IMG/VR virus record: IMGVR_UViG_3300048034_000036
Span: 1-35,700 of that record
DNA length: 35,700 nt
Direction: 5' to 3' (one strand)
DNA from: a virus
Both the position numbers and the translations under genes were made by a program. The notes beneath the pieces were generated by a model. That model saw only the letters and a list, made by a program, of their open reading frames with translations, did no database searches and had not been told where the DNA came from. Positions 1-7,687 of the stretch are shown here, one piece after another. Within the stretch, counting starts at the first letter, position 1; each line of letters starts with the position of its first letter.

Positions 1-1
1 T

Positions 2-877
2 CTAACTGTCTGGCAAAGAGGAACCTCACACGCAGCGGGTTCTGGCATTAACTATACAGCGGATAGATTTTGGAGATATAATCCATCAGCAACTGGTACA
101 ATAGAAAGAAGCACAGATGCACCAGACGGTTTTGAATACAGTCTTTTCTTTAATGTAACAGGTGGCGGCAACAATTTAGGCACGGGTGTTGAGCTTACAC
201 GTCAGGGTTTTTTCCCGCAACAAATGTACACTCTTTCCATGTACTTAAAGGGAGACTTTAGTGGCACCTCTATCTACATAAACTTTAGAAACTCGGCGGG
301 TAGCGGAACTGATAATGTAGATATAACGACATTTAACTCTTTTGGTAACTACTCAGATTGGACAAGGGTAACGATACCCGTTGACACCACGGGTATATCC
401 CCAAATGCAAACAATCTGTTTATGAACATGGAGTTTGGCGGGTTTCCAGATGGCGGGAAAATCACAGGCGTCTGCCTGAACGTGGGCGACAGCGCTATCG
501 CCTTCCCGCATGAAAGCTATGGGGAGACATTGGCTAAGTGCCAGAGGTATTATCAGCAATATGACTACACTCTACAATATCATGTCATTTTAATGCCTAC
601 CTACAATATTAACACAGGTACATGTAGAGGAGTTTTTCATTTTCAAAAAGAAATGAGAACAGCTCCAACGCTTACCACCAATGGTGCTGGAAATTTTAGA
701 ATAAATGACAACACAAATGACCAAACAGCAATAGGAGTTAATCAAGTTTCTACGACAGAATTTGGCACCACACTAAGTTTTGATAAAACAACTGGAAACC
801 TTACTAATGGGGGTATTTCTTATGTTAACACAGAAAACACTAATGATGCTTCTTTGCGGTTTGATGCGGAGTTATAA
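2..877 (+). CDS. Tail fibre / receptor-binding protein, 5' truncated
   Basis: The frame is open from base 2 with no start codon, so the N-terminus lies outside the window. The first residues read LTVWQRGTS, followed by a TADRFW motif. These are typical of phage tail-fibre carbohydrate-binding modules that begin 'LxNGxMxVxQRGTS'. Next comes a beta-rich part (YTLSMYLKG), then the motif LAKCQRYYQQY, common near the C-terminal third of such fibres, and a beta-rich end. The predicted role is host surface binding at the virion tail. A paralogous N-terminal part starts at 35592 at the other window edge. An internal ATG at 224 is not the real start, because the upstream codons encode the conserved motif. 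Family assignment comes from motif recall only. Confidence 0.8.
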   Translation, partial: LTVWQRGTSHAAGSGINYTADRFWRYNPSATGTIERSTDAPDGFEYSLFFNVTGGGNNLGTGVELTRQGFFPQQMYTLSMYLKGDFSGTSIYINFRNSAGSGTDNVDITTFNSFGNYSDWTRVTIPVDTTGISPNANNLFMNMEFGGFPDGGKITGVCLNVGDSAIAFPHESYGETLAKCQRYYQQYDYTLQYHVILMPTYNINTGTCRGVFHFQKEMRTAPTLTTNGAGNFRINDNTNDQTAIGVNQVSTTEFGTTLSFDKTTGNLTNGGISYVNTENTNDASLRFDAEL

Positions 878-880
878 TTA

Positions 881-1066
881 ATGGAAAATGCAAACATCAC
901 ATCGGCTCAGTATGTAGTAGACCCTATATCAAATAACAATGCAGCTATCCGTGCCACAATCGACGGTACTGAAATGTCAGTACCCCTTGACCCAGCCAAT
1001 CGCCACTACGCAGAAATCATGCGGCAGGTTGAGGCTGGAACGCTAACGATTGCAGAGGCAGACTGA
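881..1066 (+). CDS. Small phage protein following tail fibre
   Basis: This is a 61-residue protein. Its C-terminal half reads VPLDPANRHYAEIMRQVEAG and resembles small proteins that sit beside tail-fibre genes in many marine phages. A GGAG inside the end of the fibre gene, nine bases before the ATG, can serve as ribosome binding site. The stop shares a base with the next start (TGATG). No enzymatic motif is visible. Its position suggests a tail-fibre accessory or assembly role, which is inference. Confidence 0.7.
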   Translation: MENANITSAQYVVDPISNNNAAIRATIDGTEMSVPLDPANRHYAEIMRQVEAGTLTIAEAD

Positions 1067-1554
1067 TGACGGCTTACTACGTTCAGCCAGAGCCTAGTGC
1101 ATCAGGCGGCGAAACGTACTGGCTTGAGGGCTATGCAGTCGGCGATGCTAAATTTGGCGGGGCGGTTTCAGCGGCAACAGGGGCTATGGTAAACGCACCA
1201 ACGCGGGTTCAATCTGCCGGCTACTTATCAACCGGATCTGCTACATCTAAATTTGGCGGCAATCGAATAAGGTTTTCTGGGATTGCATCCCAAGCCACAT
1301 CGTCATCTCTGTTCGGTGGTAACAGAGTTGCATTCGGCGCACTATCTTCTGGCCCGTCTGGGCAAGCAATTTTGAGCGGCACGGCAATTCGAACATCTGG
1401 CGCAAAATCTGCCGCGCTTTCTACTACTTTAATTTCTGGTCGATTGAAGTGGGAGCCCGATGGGGAAACGGCAGAAACGTGGGTTGATGACCAAAGCTCT
1501 ATAAATATTTGGGTTGATATTTCTAAAGCAAGCGAAGCGTGGACGCCTCAATGA
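1066..1554 (+). CDS. Repetitive putative tail protein
   Basis: This is a 162-residue protein rich in Gly, Ser and Ala. It carries imperfect internal repeats of the type 'KFGGNRIRFSG / LFGGNRVAFGA' separated by Ser/Ala/Thr stretches at roughly residues 60-125. The N-terminus (YYVQPEPSASGG) and the acidic end (WVDDQSSINIWVDI) frame the repeats. The start overlaps the previous stop. Composition and location in a run of tail genes suggest a fibrous structural protein. I do not recognise a named family. Confidence 0.6.
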   Translation: MTAYYVQPEPSASGGETYWLEGYAVGDAKFGGAVSAATGAMVNAPTRVQSAGYLSTGSATSKFGGNRIRFSGIASQATSSSLFGGNRVAFGALSSGPSGQAILSGTAIRTSGAKSAALSTTLISGRLKWEPDGETAETWVDDQSSINIWVDISKASEAWTPQ

Positions 1555-1590
1555 AATTAAGGTACAATGGCTTAACTAAGGAGTTTCCAT

Positions 1591-2154
1591 ATGACGATTA
1601 GCATAACCAAAAGTACGGTGGGCGGCTCAGAAAATACGTGGGGAACCACGACTAACCAAGCCCTTGATGACATCGTTGATGTTCTTAATGGTAACACCGC
1701 AAGCACCCCAGACTTAACCGCTGGATCATGGAAAGTCGGCGGCACGGCTGTTACTGCTGATGCTGCGGAGATTAATAAGCTGGACGGCTTTACCGGAGAT
1801 GCTGCTGACTTAAATTACGCAAAGGATTTGCGGGCAACCGGCGTAACCACAACTGAGTTCGACAAGCTTGATGGCCTCACTGCATCTACGACAGAGCTTA
1901 ATTACACGGATGGAGTTACGAGCAATATTCAAACGCAGCTTAACGGCAAGTTGGGTGGGTCTAATGCTTCAGCTACAATCACGACATTAAATTCCTCGAC
2001 AGTCAACGCCACAACAGTTGACCTTGGGAATTGGACAATTTCTCAATCTGGATCGAGTTTAAAGTTTTTTTATAACGGCACAGCACGGTTTGCGCTGTCT
2101 AGCTCTGGTGCGTTGACTGTAGAAAACGATGTAACTGCATTCGGTAGTGCGTAA
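1591..2154 (+). CDS. Tail fibre / short-fibre repeat protein
   Basis: This is a 187-residue protein with a good ribosome binding site (AAGGAG, seven bases before ATG). Residues 40-120 carry degenerate repeats of the kind 'AEINKLDGFTGD', 'TEFDKLDGLTAST', 'TELNYTDGVTSNIQTQL'. These are widely found in phage tail fibres and wedge or fibre adapters, where they form extended trimeric beta structure. The C-terminal part is Ser/Thr/Asn-rich and may end as a beta-helix cap. The stop overlaps the next ATG (TAATG), implying coupled translation. Confidence 0.75.
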   Translation: MTISITKSTVGGSENTWGTTTNQALDDIVDVLNGNTASTPDLTAGSWKVGGTAVTADAAEINKLDGFTGDAADLNYAKDLRATGVTTTEFDKLDGLTASTTELNYTDGVTSNIQTQLNGKLGGSNASATITTLNSSTVNATTVDLGNWTISQSGSSLKFFYNGTARFALSSSGALTVENDVTAFGSA

Positions 2155-3185
2155 TGGCTATAACCTCTATAGATAATTTTGGTCACGCAAGCGGCGCAAT
2201 ATCTATGAGCGAGTTGCGATCATATTATGGCCGGTCGGGCGCAGTGTCATTGAGCGGCAGTTTAAGCGGCAGCACTGGCCCAGTGCCAAGCAGCTTACCT
2301 TCTTCTGGTAGCGCGATATCAGTATCTAATTTTCGCAGCAAAAATAGAATATTGAGAAAAAAAGGTTCAACGCAAACGATTACTAGCGGGTCTTCTTGGT
2401 CGCCAGCACAATCAGGTTGCGTTCAATATAATGTTTATGTGCTTGGCGGGGGCGGCTCTGGCGGGGGTCACTCAACTGATAGCGGGCGTGAAAAGGTTGC
2501 CTCTGGTGGCGGTGCAGGTGGTACAGCTTTTCGTAGATATTCAGTTCAAGATCATGGCGTCACTTCTGCCAGTATTAGTATCGGCGCGGGCGGTGCGGGT
2601 GTTTCTTATCCTGCTAGCAGCGGCTACGCGATCTCAGGTAGAAATGGTGGCGGTACAACGTTTAACCCCAATGGGTCTGGTCTCACTATACTTGCGTATG
2701 GCGGCTCAAGAGGATTTGCTGGAAGGCAAACAGCAGCTATCGGAAATGCATCTACTAACACCGACACTGGCTCTTGGGGTACTTGTTCTAGATCATACGG
2801 CGGCACCTCTGTTGGGGGGCAAAGTAATTACACTGGTGGTTATGGCCCCGGTTTGTCTAAAGGCAGTGACCATTCAGGTGCAACAGGCGGTGGCGCTCCC
2901 AACTTAGGATCTGGTGGCAAAAACGGGCCAGAAGTTTCGCAATCTGGATATGCCGCCGGTAGCCGATCAGCCGCCCCGACAAAGCCTTCCGAATGGGGCA
3001 GCAATGTATCAAATACATTCCAAGGTGGTTTTGCTGTGCAGCACTCTAGCGGTTCGGCTGGTGGCGCTGGAAACGGTTATTTGGGCGCAGGGGGCGGTGG
3101 ATCTGCTTCTGAAAGGGGGTCGGGAAACAGTGGTAATGGCGGCTCTGGCGCTATATTTGTAACTTATTATGAGATAAACACATGA
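2154..3185 (+). CDS. Glycine-rich tail protein
   Basis: This is a 343-residue protein with very high Gly and Ser content. Residues 1-65 (SIDNFGHASGAISMSELRSYYG) form a short adapter-like region. A central Gly-rich domain with many GGG, GAGG and GGAGG runs ends in GSGAIFVTYYE. That layout matches the glycine-rich domains at the ends of phage tail fibres, thought to form polyglycine-II helix bundles at receptor-binding tips. Long shadow frames inside it come from the GC-rich repeats. The start overlaps the previous stop, and the stop overlaps the next start. Confidence 0.75.
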   Translation: MAITSIDNFGHASGAISMSELRSYYGRSGAVSLSGSLSGSTGPVPSSLPSSGSAISVSNFRSKNRILRKKGSTQTITSGSSWSPAQSGCVQYNVYVLGGGGSGGGHSTDSGREKVASGGGAGGTAFRRYSVQDHGVTSASISIGAGGAGVSYPASSGYAISGRNGGGTTFNPNGSGLTILAYGGSRGFAGRQTAAIGNASTNTDTGSWGTCSRSYGGTSVGGQSNYTGGYGPGLSKGSDHSGATGGGAPNLGSGGKNGPEVSQSGYAAGSRSAAPTKPSEWGSNVSNTFQGGFAVQHSSGSAGGAGNGYLGAGGGGSASERGSGNSGNGGSGAIFVTYYEINT

Positions 3186-4672
3186 CGCTTGTACCTCTGG
3201 ACATTCCAGCCGGATTTTATCGAAACGGAACAGATTTAGAGCAGTCTAACCGGTGGCGTGATGGAAGCTTGGTTAGGTGGCGGGATAATAGCCTCAGACC
3301 AATTGGCGGCTGGCAAGAACGTAAAACATCATTCTGCACTAATGTTGTTCGGGGTATGCATACATGGGAGGCGAATAACGGCACGGCATATGCGGCTGGG
3401 GGCTCATATAACGAACTTAAAGCCATGACAGGCGGCGGCACTGTGTACGACATTGCCCCAACAGATCTGGCGACAGGCCGCGAGGATGCAGAGGTAGAAA
3501 CAGGCTACGGATACGGATTTTATGGTGACGGGTTTTATGGCACTCCAATCCAGCAAAACGCCAATGCCGTTCCAGAAGAGGCTACCCAGTGGAACATCCA
3601 GAATTGGGGTGAATACCTCGTTGCTATAAATAAAGATGACGGGCGCTTGCTGGAGTGGCAGCTAAACCCAGCAGTTAAGGCAGCGCCGATTGCAAATGCT
3701 CCTACGGGCAACCTTGGCTTAGTTGTAACAGAAGAGCGTTTTATGTTTGCCTTGGGCAGTGGCAACAACCCGCGTAAGATTTCGTGGTGTGATCGGGAAA
3801 ACAACACAGTATGGACGCCAGCAGCTACAAACGAGGCTGGTGATATTGAGCTTGCTGATAGCGGGCAGATCATGCAGGGCATCAGAACGCGAGGCCAGAC
3901 GCTTATCCTGACAGATACATCAGCCCACACAGCGCGATACCTTGGCCCGCCTTATGTGTATGGCTTTGAGCGCGTTGGTACATCGTGTGGTGCAATATCC
4001 CGAAAGGCTGCGTCTGACGTTGACATGGGCGTATTTTGGATGGGCCAGCGTGGTTTCTTTAGGTTTGACGGCAACAGCGTTCAAGAAATACCCTGTGATG
4101 TCTTCGACTATGTGTTTGGTGACTTTAATCCAGCGCAGCAGTCAAAAGTCTGGTCATTTGCAAATGGTCAATATGGTGAGGTTTGGTGGTTTTATTGCTC
4201 TGAAAATTCTACTGAAATAGACCGTTACGTTGCATACGATTACAAAGAGGGCCATTGGCTGATTGGCAACCTGTCTCGCACGGCTGGTGTTCAGCGCGGC
4301 GTTTTCCGTTATCCATTTATGGCGGGCCACAACGCAGACAGTGACATTTATGAGCATGAAGTAGGCCTTAACGTAGACAGCTCATCAATCTTTGCCGAAA
4401 GCGGGCCAATATCTATCGGTGCGGGAGATCAGGTTGCGCGTGTTACTGAACTTATCCCTGATGAAAAAACGCAGGGAGATGTCAACGTCACGTTTAAGAC
4501 ACGGCTTTATCCAAATGGCGCTGAGACAAGTCACGGGCCATTCACAACTGCAAACCCAACTTCAGTAAGATTTACTGGTCGGCAAGTTCGTATGCGGGTT
4601 GATGGAGCGATCTTGTCTGACTTTAGGGTCGGCAATATGCGGATTGATATGAAGGCTGGGGGCCGTAGGTAA
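3182..4672 (+). CDS. Probable tail hub / head-completion protein (P22 gp10-like)
   Basis: This 496-residue protein has many Trp, Tyr and Gly residues and repeated beta-strand blocks (for example GVFWMGQRGFFRFDG and VAYDYKEGHWLIGNL), suggesting a beta-propeller. The C-terminus (VRFTGRQVRMRVDG followed by a basic end) resembles the closing strand of packaged-DNA stabilisation proteins such as P22 gp10 (about 470 residues), which plug the tail below the portal. Similar length and its position next to small tail and ejection genes support this. Sequence similarity to gp10 itself is weak by eye, so the role is inferred. Overlaps neighbours at both ends by a few bases. Confidence 0.5.
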   Translation: MTLVPLDIPAGFYRNGTDLEQSNRWRDGSLVRWRDNSLRPIGGWQERKTSFCTNVVRGMHTWEANNGTAYAAGGSYNELKAMTGGGTVYDIAPTDLATGREDAEVETGYGYGFYGDGFYGTPIQQNANAVPEEATQWNIQNWGEYLVAINKDDGRLLEWQLNPAVKAAPIANAPTGNLGLVVTEERFMFALGSGNNPRKISWCDRENNTVWTPAATNEAGDIELADSGQIMQGIRTRGQTLILTDTSAHTARYLGPPYVYGFERVGTSCGAISRKAASDVDMGVFWMGQRGFFRFDGNSVQEIPCDVFDYVFGDFNPAQQSKVWSFANGQYGEVWWFYCSENSTEIDRYVAYDYKEGHWLIGNLSRTAGVQRGVFRYPFMAGHNADSDIYEHEVGLNVDSSSIFAESGPISIGAGDQVARVTELIPDEKTQGDVNVTFKTRLYPNGAETSHGPFTTANPTSVRFTGRQVRMRVDGAILSDFRVGNMRIDMKAGGRR

Positions 4673-5028
4673 TGCCGGTTCCAGTATTACCCCCTATTGG
4701 CCCAGACTTGCGCCAGTGGGGGCGTCAGCTAACAATATACTTGCAGCAAAACCTAGCAAAGCTTGGGTTTAAAACAGCAACAGACAACCCGTCTGAGAAC
4801 GGCGTTATTTTATGGGATAACGTAAACGCATATCCAGTTGTAAGCAGAAACAACATTTTTGTTGAAATAGTTGTGAAAGTTGGTGTTCCTCCAACTAGCG
4901 CGGGTTCGGCGGGCGATAAGGCTGGTCTGATAAGTTGGGATACCAATTATATTTACGTCTGCAACGGGCCTTATGATGGGTCAACAGACATATGGACTAG
5001 AACCTCTCATTTAGGGGGTTCTTGGTAA
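4672..5028 (+). CDS. Small structural protein of unknown function
   Basis: This is a 118-residue protein with a proline-rich N-terminus (PVPVLPPIGPDLRQWGRQL), a short helix with basic and Gln residues, and a beta-rich C-terminal half (AGLISWDTNYIYVCN) that looks like a small fibre-tip or tail-knob domain. Similar proteins with this start occur downstream of tail hub genes in marine podoviruses. The start overlaps the hub stop by one base. Role in tail or adaptor assembly is inferred from position only. Confidence 0.65.
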   Translation: MPVPVLPPIGPDLRQWGRQLTIYLQQNLAKLGFKTATDNPSENGVILWDNVNAYPVVSRNNIFVEIVVKVGVPPTSAGSAGDKAGLISWDTNYIYVCNGPYDGSTDIWTRTSHLGGSW

Positions 5029-5029
5029 A

Positions 5030-5401
5030 ATGAAAGACATTTATGTAAATCAATTAGAGCGTTGCAAACCTTGGATAGAGGACGCCCTAGAGTATTGTGG
5101 TGGCACACATGAATGGGAAGATATAGCTAGTGGCATTGCAGATGGCCGTATGCAGCTATGGCCCGCGCCCAAGGGGTGTATTGTTACTGAAATTGTGGTA
5201 TATCCTAAGAAGCGAGTTTTAAACATATTCTTAGCTGGTGGCGAATTGGATCAGATTTTAGACATGGACAATGATGTTAAGGCATGGGCAAAAGAACAAG
5301 ATTGCGAAGCTGCGATCATGGCGGGTCGTTTGGGGTGGAAAAAACCGTTGGCTCCGTTAAATTGGAAAATGCTACACGCAAACTTTATTAAGGAGTTTTA
5401 A
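5030..5401 (+). CDS. Small GNAT-fold-like protein, possible internal virion protein A
   Basis: This is a 123-residue protein. The pattern VTEIVVYPKKRVLNIFLAGG, then DMDNDVKAWAKEQDCE, then GRLGWKK follows the strand-helix-strand order seen in acyltransferase-like folds. It resembles small proteins that lie ahead of internal virion genes in T7-like phages (gp13 position). The acetyl-CoA loop (Q/RxxGxG/A) is not obvious, so enzymatic activity is doubtful. It sits directly before the internal protein genes, which suggests a structural or assembly part in ejection-protein packing. Confidence 0.5.
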   Translation: MKDIYVNQLERCKPWIEDALEYCGGTHEWEDIASGIADGRMQLWPAPKGCIVTEIVVYPKKRVLNIFLAGGELDQILDMDNDVKAWAKEQDCEAAIMAGRLGWKKPLAPLNWKMLHANFIKEF

Positions 5402-5404
5402 AAA

Positions 5405-5851
5405 ATGGCTGGTGGCGGTGGATCATCTACAACAGAAACAACAGTTCCTAACTTTTTAGAAACTGGTTATCAGCAAGGTATAGGAATGGGCCGCGACTTG
5501 TCGGCAATGCCTTACACGCCTTTTTATGGGCCTGATGTTGCGGCTTTGTCGCCATTAGAGCAAGCTTCTTTTCAAGGCACTGATGTTATGGCGGGCGCTT
5601 TTGGTATGCCCTCATCTGGCGGGCAGCAGTATCTTCCTGCGCCTACTCAATTTGAGGGTGGTGCTATGGGGTATTCTTCAGCGCCAATCTTTGAACAAGC
5701 GGTCGGTGAACTAGAAGCAAGACGCCCAGCGCAAGCAGATTATTATAATAGTTTTTTTATTGATCCTGTGACGGGTGAAATGGGAAGTCGTACACCAGCA
5801 AGACAGCCTGTTGCATTAGAGATGCAAAGCGGCGGTAGAAGAGGAAAGTAA
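5405..5851 (+). CDS. Internal virion protein, N-terminal part-like
   Basis: This is a 148-residue protein beginning MAGGGGSSTTETTVP, followed by PYTPFYGPDVAALSPLEQAS. The latter resembles the N-terminal region of Ala/Gln-rich internal proteins of marine phages that continue into an 'LSPYxNPY' domain. Here the 'LSPYTNPY' part is in the next gene, in another frame, so this may be one half of a divided gene. The ribosome binding site is AAGGAG. It ends with a basic tail (GGRRGK). Confidence 0.6.
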   Translation: MAGGGGSSTTETTVPNFLETGYQQGIGMGRDLSAMPYTPFYGPDVAALSPLEQASFQGTDVMAGAFGMPSSGGQQYLPAPTQFEGGAMGYSSAPIFEQAVGELEARRPAQADYYNSFFIDPVTGEMGSRTPARQPVALEMQSGGRRGK

Positions 5852-5852
5852 T

Positions 5853-6641
5853 ATGGCGGGCGGTGCAAACCCACAAATGGCTGCAAATCCATACCAGCAA
5901 GCTTCTGGTGCGCAGCAAGCAGCTTTGGCTACTACTCAGCAAGGCTTAGGCTTTACTCCAATGGGGATTACGCCTGAGAGTTATCAGGCCGGTCAAATAG
6001 CTGGAACAAATCTTTCTCCATATACAAATCCGTATGAAACACAGGTTGTTCAGCAATCTATGCGAGATATTGGGACGCAAGCGCAGTTGGGAATGAACCA
6101 GCTAGATGCTCAAGCGCAACAGGCCAGAGCTTTTGGCGGTTCGCGGCATGGTGTTGCTATGGGCGAAGCTATGAAGGGTTATACTCAGCAAATGGCTGAC
6201 ACGGCTACCAGAATGCGTCAGCAGGGGTACAATACTGCTCTTGGCCTCGCAGGGCAGGATGTTGCTGCTCAAACGGCAGCTAATCAGTATGCGGCCGGTC
6301 AAAGGGCTTCTGCGCAATCACAAAATCTTGCTGCTCAACAAGCTGCAATGGGTACACGTTTGGGTGCAGCGCAGCAAATGGCTGGTTTAGGTGGTCAATC
6401 GTTTGGTTACGGTCAGGCAATACAGCAACAGCAAATGCAGCAAGGCCAGCAGCAGCGTCAAATGATGCAAGATCTTATCAACGCTGGAAAGCAACAATAT
6501 GCGGGATATACCGGCGCTCCACAGCAGGGATTGGCTACGTTCTTGGGCGCTATGTCTGGTGTTCCTAACTTGCAGGGTCAGCAGCAAGGTTATAACGCAG
6601 GATTTCTTGACTATCTTATGGCGGCTGGTCAATTCGCTTAG
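5853..6641 (+). CDS. Internal virion (ejection) protein, Gln/Ala-rich
   Basis: This 262-residue protein is dominated by Ala, Gln, Gly and Met. It carries the motifs LSPYTNPYETQVVQQS (about residues 53-69) and QARAFGGSRHGVA, known from a family of marine-phage internal proteins. The rest is predicted alpha-helical and amphipathic. Such proteins usually sit inside the capsid above the portal and leave with the DNA during infection. The ATG lies one base after the previous stop. The function rests on family resemblance and position. Confidence 0.65.
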   Translation: MAGGANPQMAANPYQQASGAQQAALATTQQGLGFTPMGITPESYQAGQIAGTNLSPYTNPYETQVVQQSMRDIGTQAQLGMNQLDAQAQQARAFGGSRHGVAMGEAMKGYTQQMADTATRMRQQGYNTALGLAGQDVAAQTAANQYAAGQRASAQSQNLAAQQAAMGTRLGAAQQMAGLGGQSFGYGQAIQQQQMQQGQQQRQMMQDLINAGKQQYAGYTGAPQQGLATFLGAMSGVPNLQGQQQGYNAGFLDYLMAAGQFA

Positions 6642-6652
6642 AGGATTTTTAG

Positions 6653-7687
6653 ATGAGTATGAACCCAAACCAAGCACCTAGAAGCGGCCTATTAGGTTTA
6701 CTTGATCGTGTAAGGCGTCCAGATGAGGAGACCGGCCTAAACTTTGCCAACCGCTTGGGAATGGCTGCATCTGTTTTAAACCCTATGAACCCGCAATCTG
6801 CTAATTACCGGCAGCAAATGATGCAGTCTGGTCAAGCTAGAATGAAAGGTCAGGCTCGCAACCGCACTATAGCGGAGCTACAGAAACGGGCTGATGCGGG
6901 TGATACGATAGCAGCTAGATATTTAGCCGCAGTTCAAGCTGGGGCGGTAGATGGTTCACAAGCTTTCGGCGGGTATTTGTCTGATTTACAAGCTAGGGAT
7001 TTAAACAATGCAAGGTTGTCGCAAAATAGGTATGTTGTTGTAGGTAAAAATCTAGTTGACCGTACAACTGGACAAGTAATTCATGAAGGCAAAGACACAG
7101 CAACGATCCGCAGATTTAATCCCGAAACGGGTCAATACGAAATTATATCTGGAATAGATCCAAGCTCAATTAATGTTAAAGAAAGCGAAGCATCGTCTAT
7201 GATTTACGGTGGTCGTATGGAGATGGCTGAAGCAACTTTGTCTGCGACTGAAGGCGTGGGAACCGATCTTTTTCAAAGTTTAGCAGCACAAGTGCCAATA
7301 TTTGGAAACGCAATAATAAGTCCAGAATTTCAACAGTATGACCAAGCTAGAAGAAATTTTGTTAATGCTATTTTAAGGCGTGAAAGTGGCGCTGCAATTG
7401 CTGAAAGTGAATTTGAAAATGCTAATAAACAGTATTTCCCACAACCTTTTGATGATCCTGCGACAATTAACCAAAAGCGTTTAAATAGACAATTGGCAAC
7501 AAGGTTGATGATGGCATCTGCCGGTGAAGGTCAAAACTATGCGTCAGCAGAAGCTCAAAGAATTGCTCAACAATTAAACCCGATTTTTGGAACCGATGAT
7601 TATATAGAGCAAAGAAAAAGGCTAGAAAAACAACAGGCTCAAAGCCCTACAACATCTCCTAGTGGAAATACGATTGAGGATCAATAA
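6653..7687 (+). CDS. Internal virion protein, 344 residues
   Basis: Preceded by GAGGA and starting MSMNPNQAPRSGLLGLLDRV. It is a largely helical protein with Gln/Arg-rich segments and a central part (RYVVVGKNLVDRTTGQVI) that looks like a small beta domain. In the C-terminal half, NAILRRESGAAIAESEF is characteristic of phage proteins found with ejection machinery in marine podoviruses. The low-complexity end (QQAQSPTTSPSGN) may be flexible. The stop overlaps the next start. A structural, DNA-ejection-associated role is inferred from position between other internal proteins. Confidence 0.6.
   Translation: MSMNPNQAPRSGLLGLLDRVRRPDEETGLNFANRLGMAASVLNPMNPQSANYRQQMMQSGQARMKGQARNRTIAELQKRADAGDTIAARYLAAVQAGAVDGSQAFGGYLSDLQARDLNNARLSQNRYVVVGKNLVDRTTGQVIHEGKDTATIRRFNPETGQYEIISGIDPSSINVKESEASSMIYGGRMEMAEATLSATEGVGTDLFQSLAAQVPIFGNAIISPEFQQYDQARRNFVNAILRRESGAAIAESEFENANKQYFPQPFDDPATINQKRLNRQLATRLMMASAGEGQNYASAEAQRIAQQLNPIFGTDDYIEQRKRLEKQQAQSPTTSPSGNTIEDQ

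Noticed and set aside
1540-1568. Promoter ahead of the gene at 1591 (TACAAT)
   Set aside because: The -10-like box is fair, but no -35 match at suitable distance; too weak to list.
2431-2907. 158-residue plus-strand frame inside the glycine-rich gene
   Set aside because: It is a frame shadow of the Gly-rich repeats; no ribosome binding site and low-complexity hydrophobic composition.
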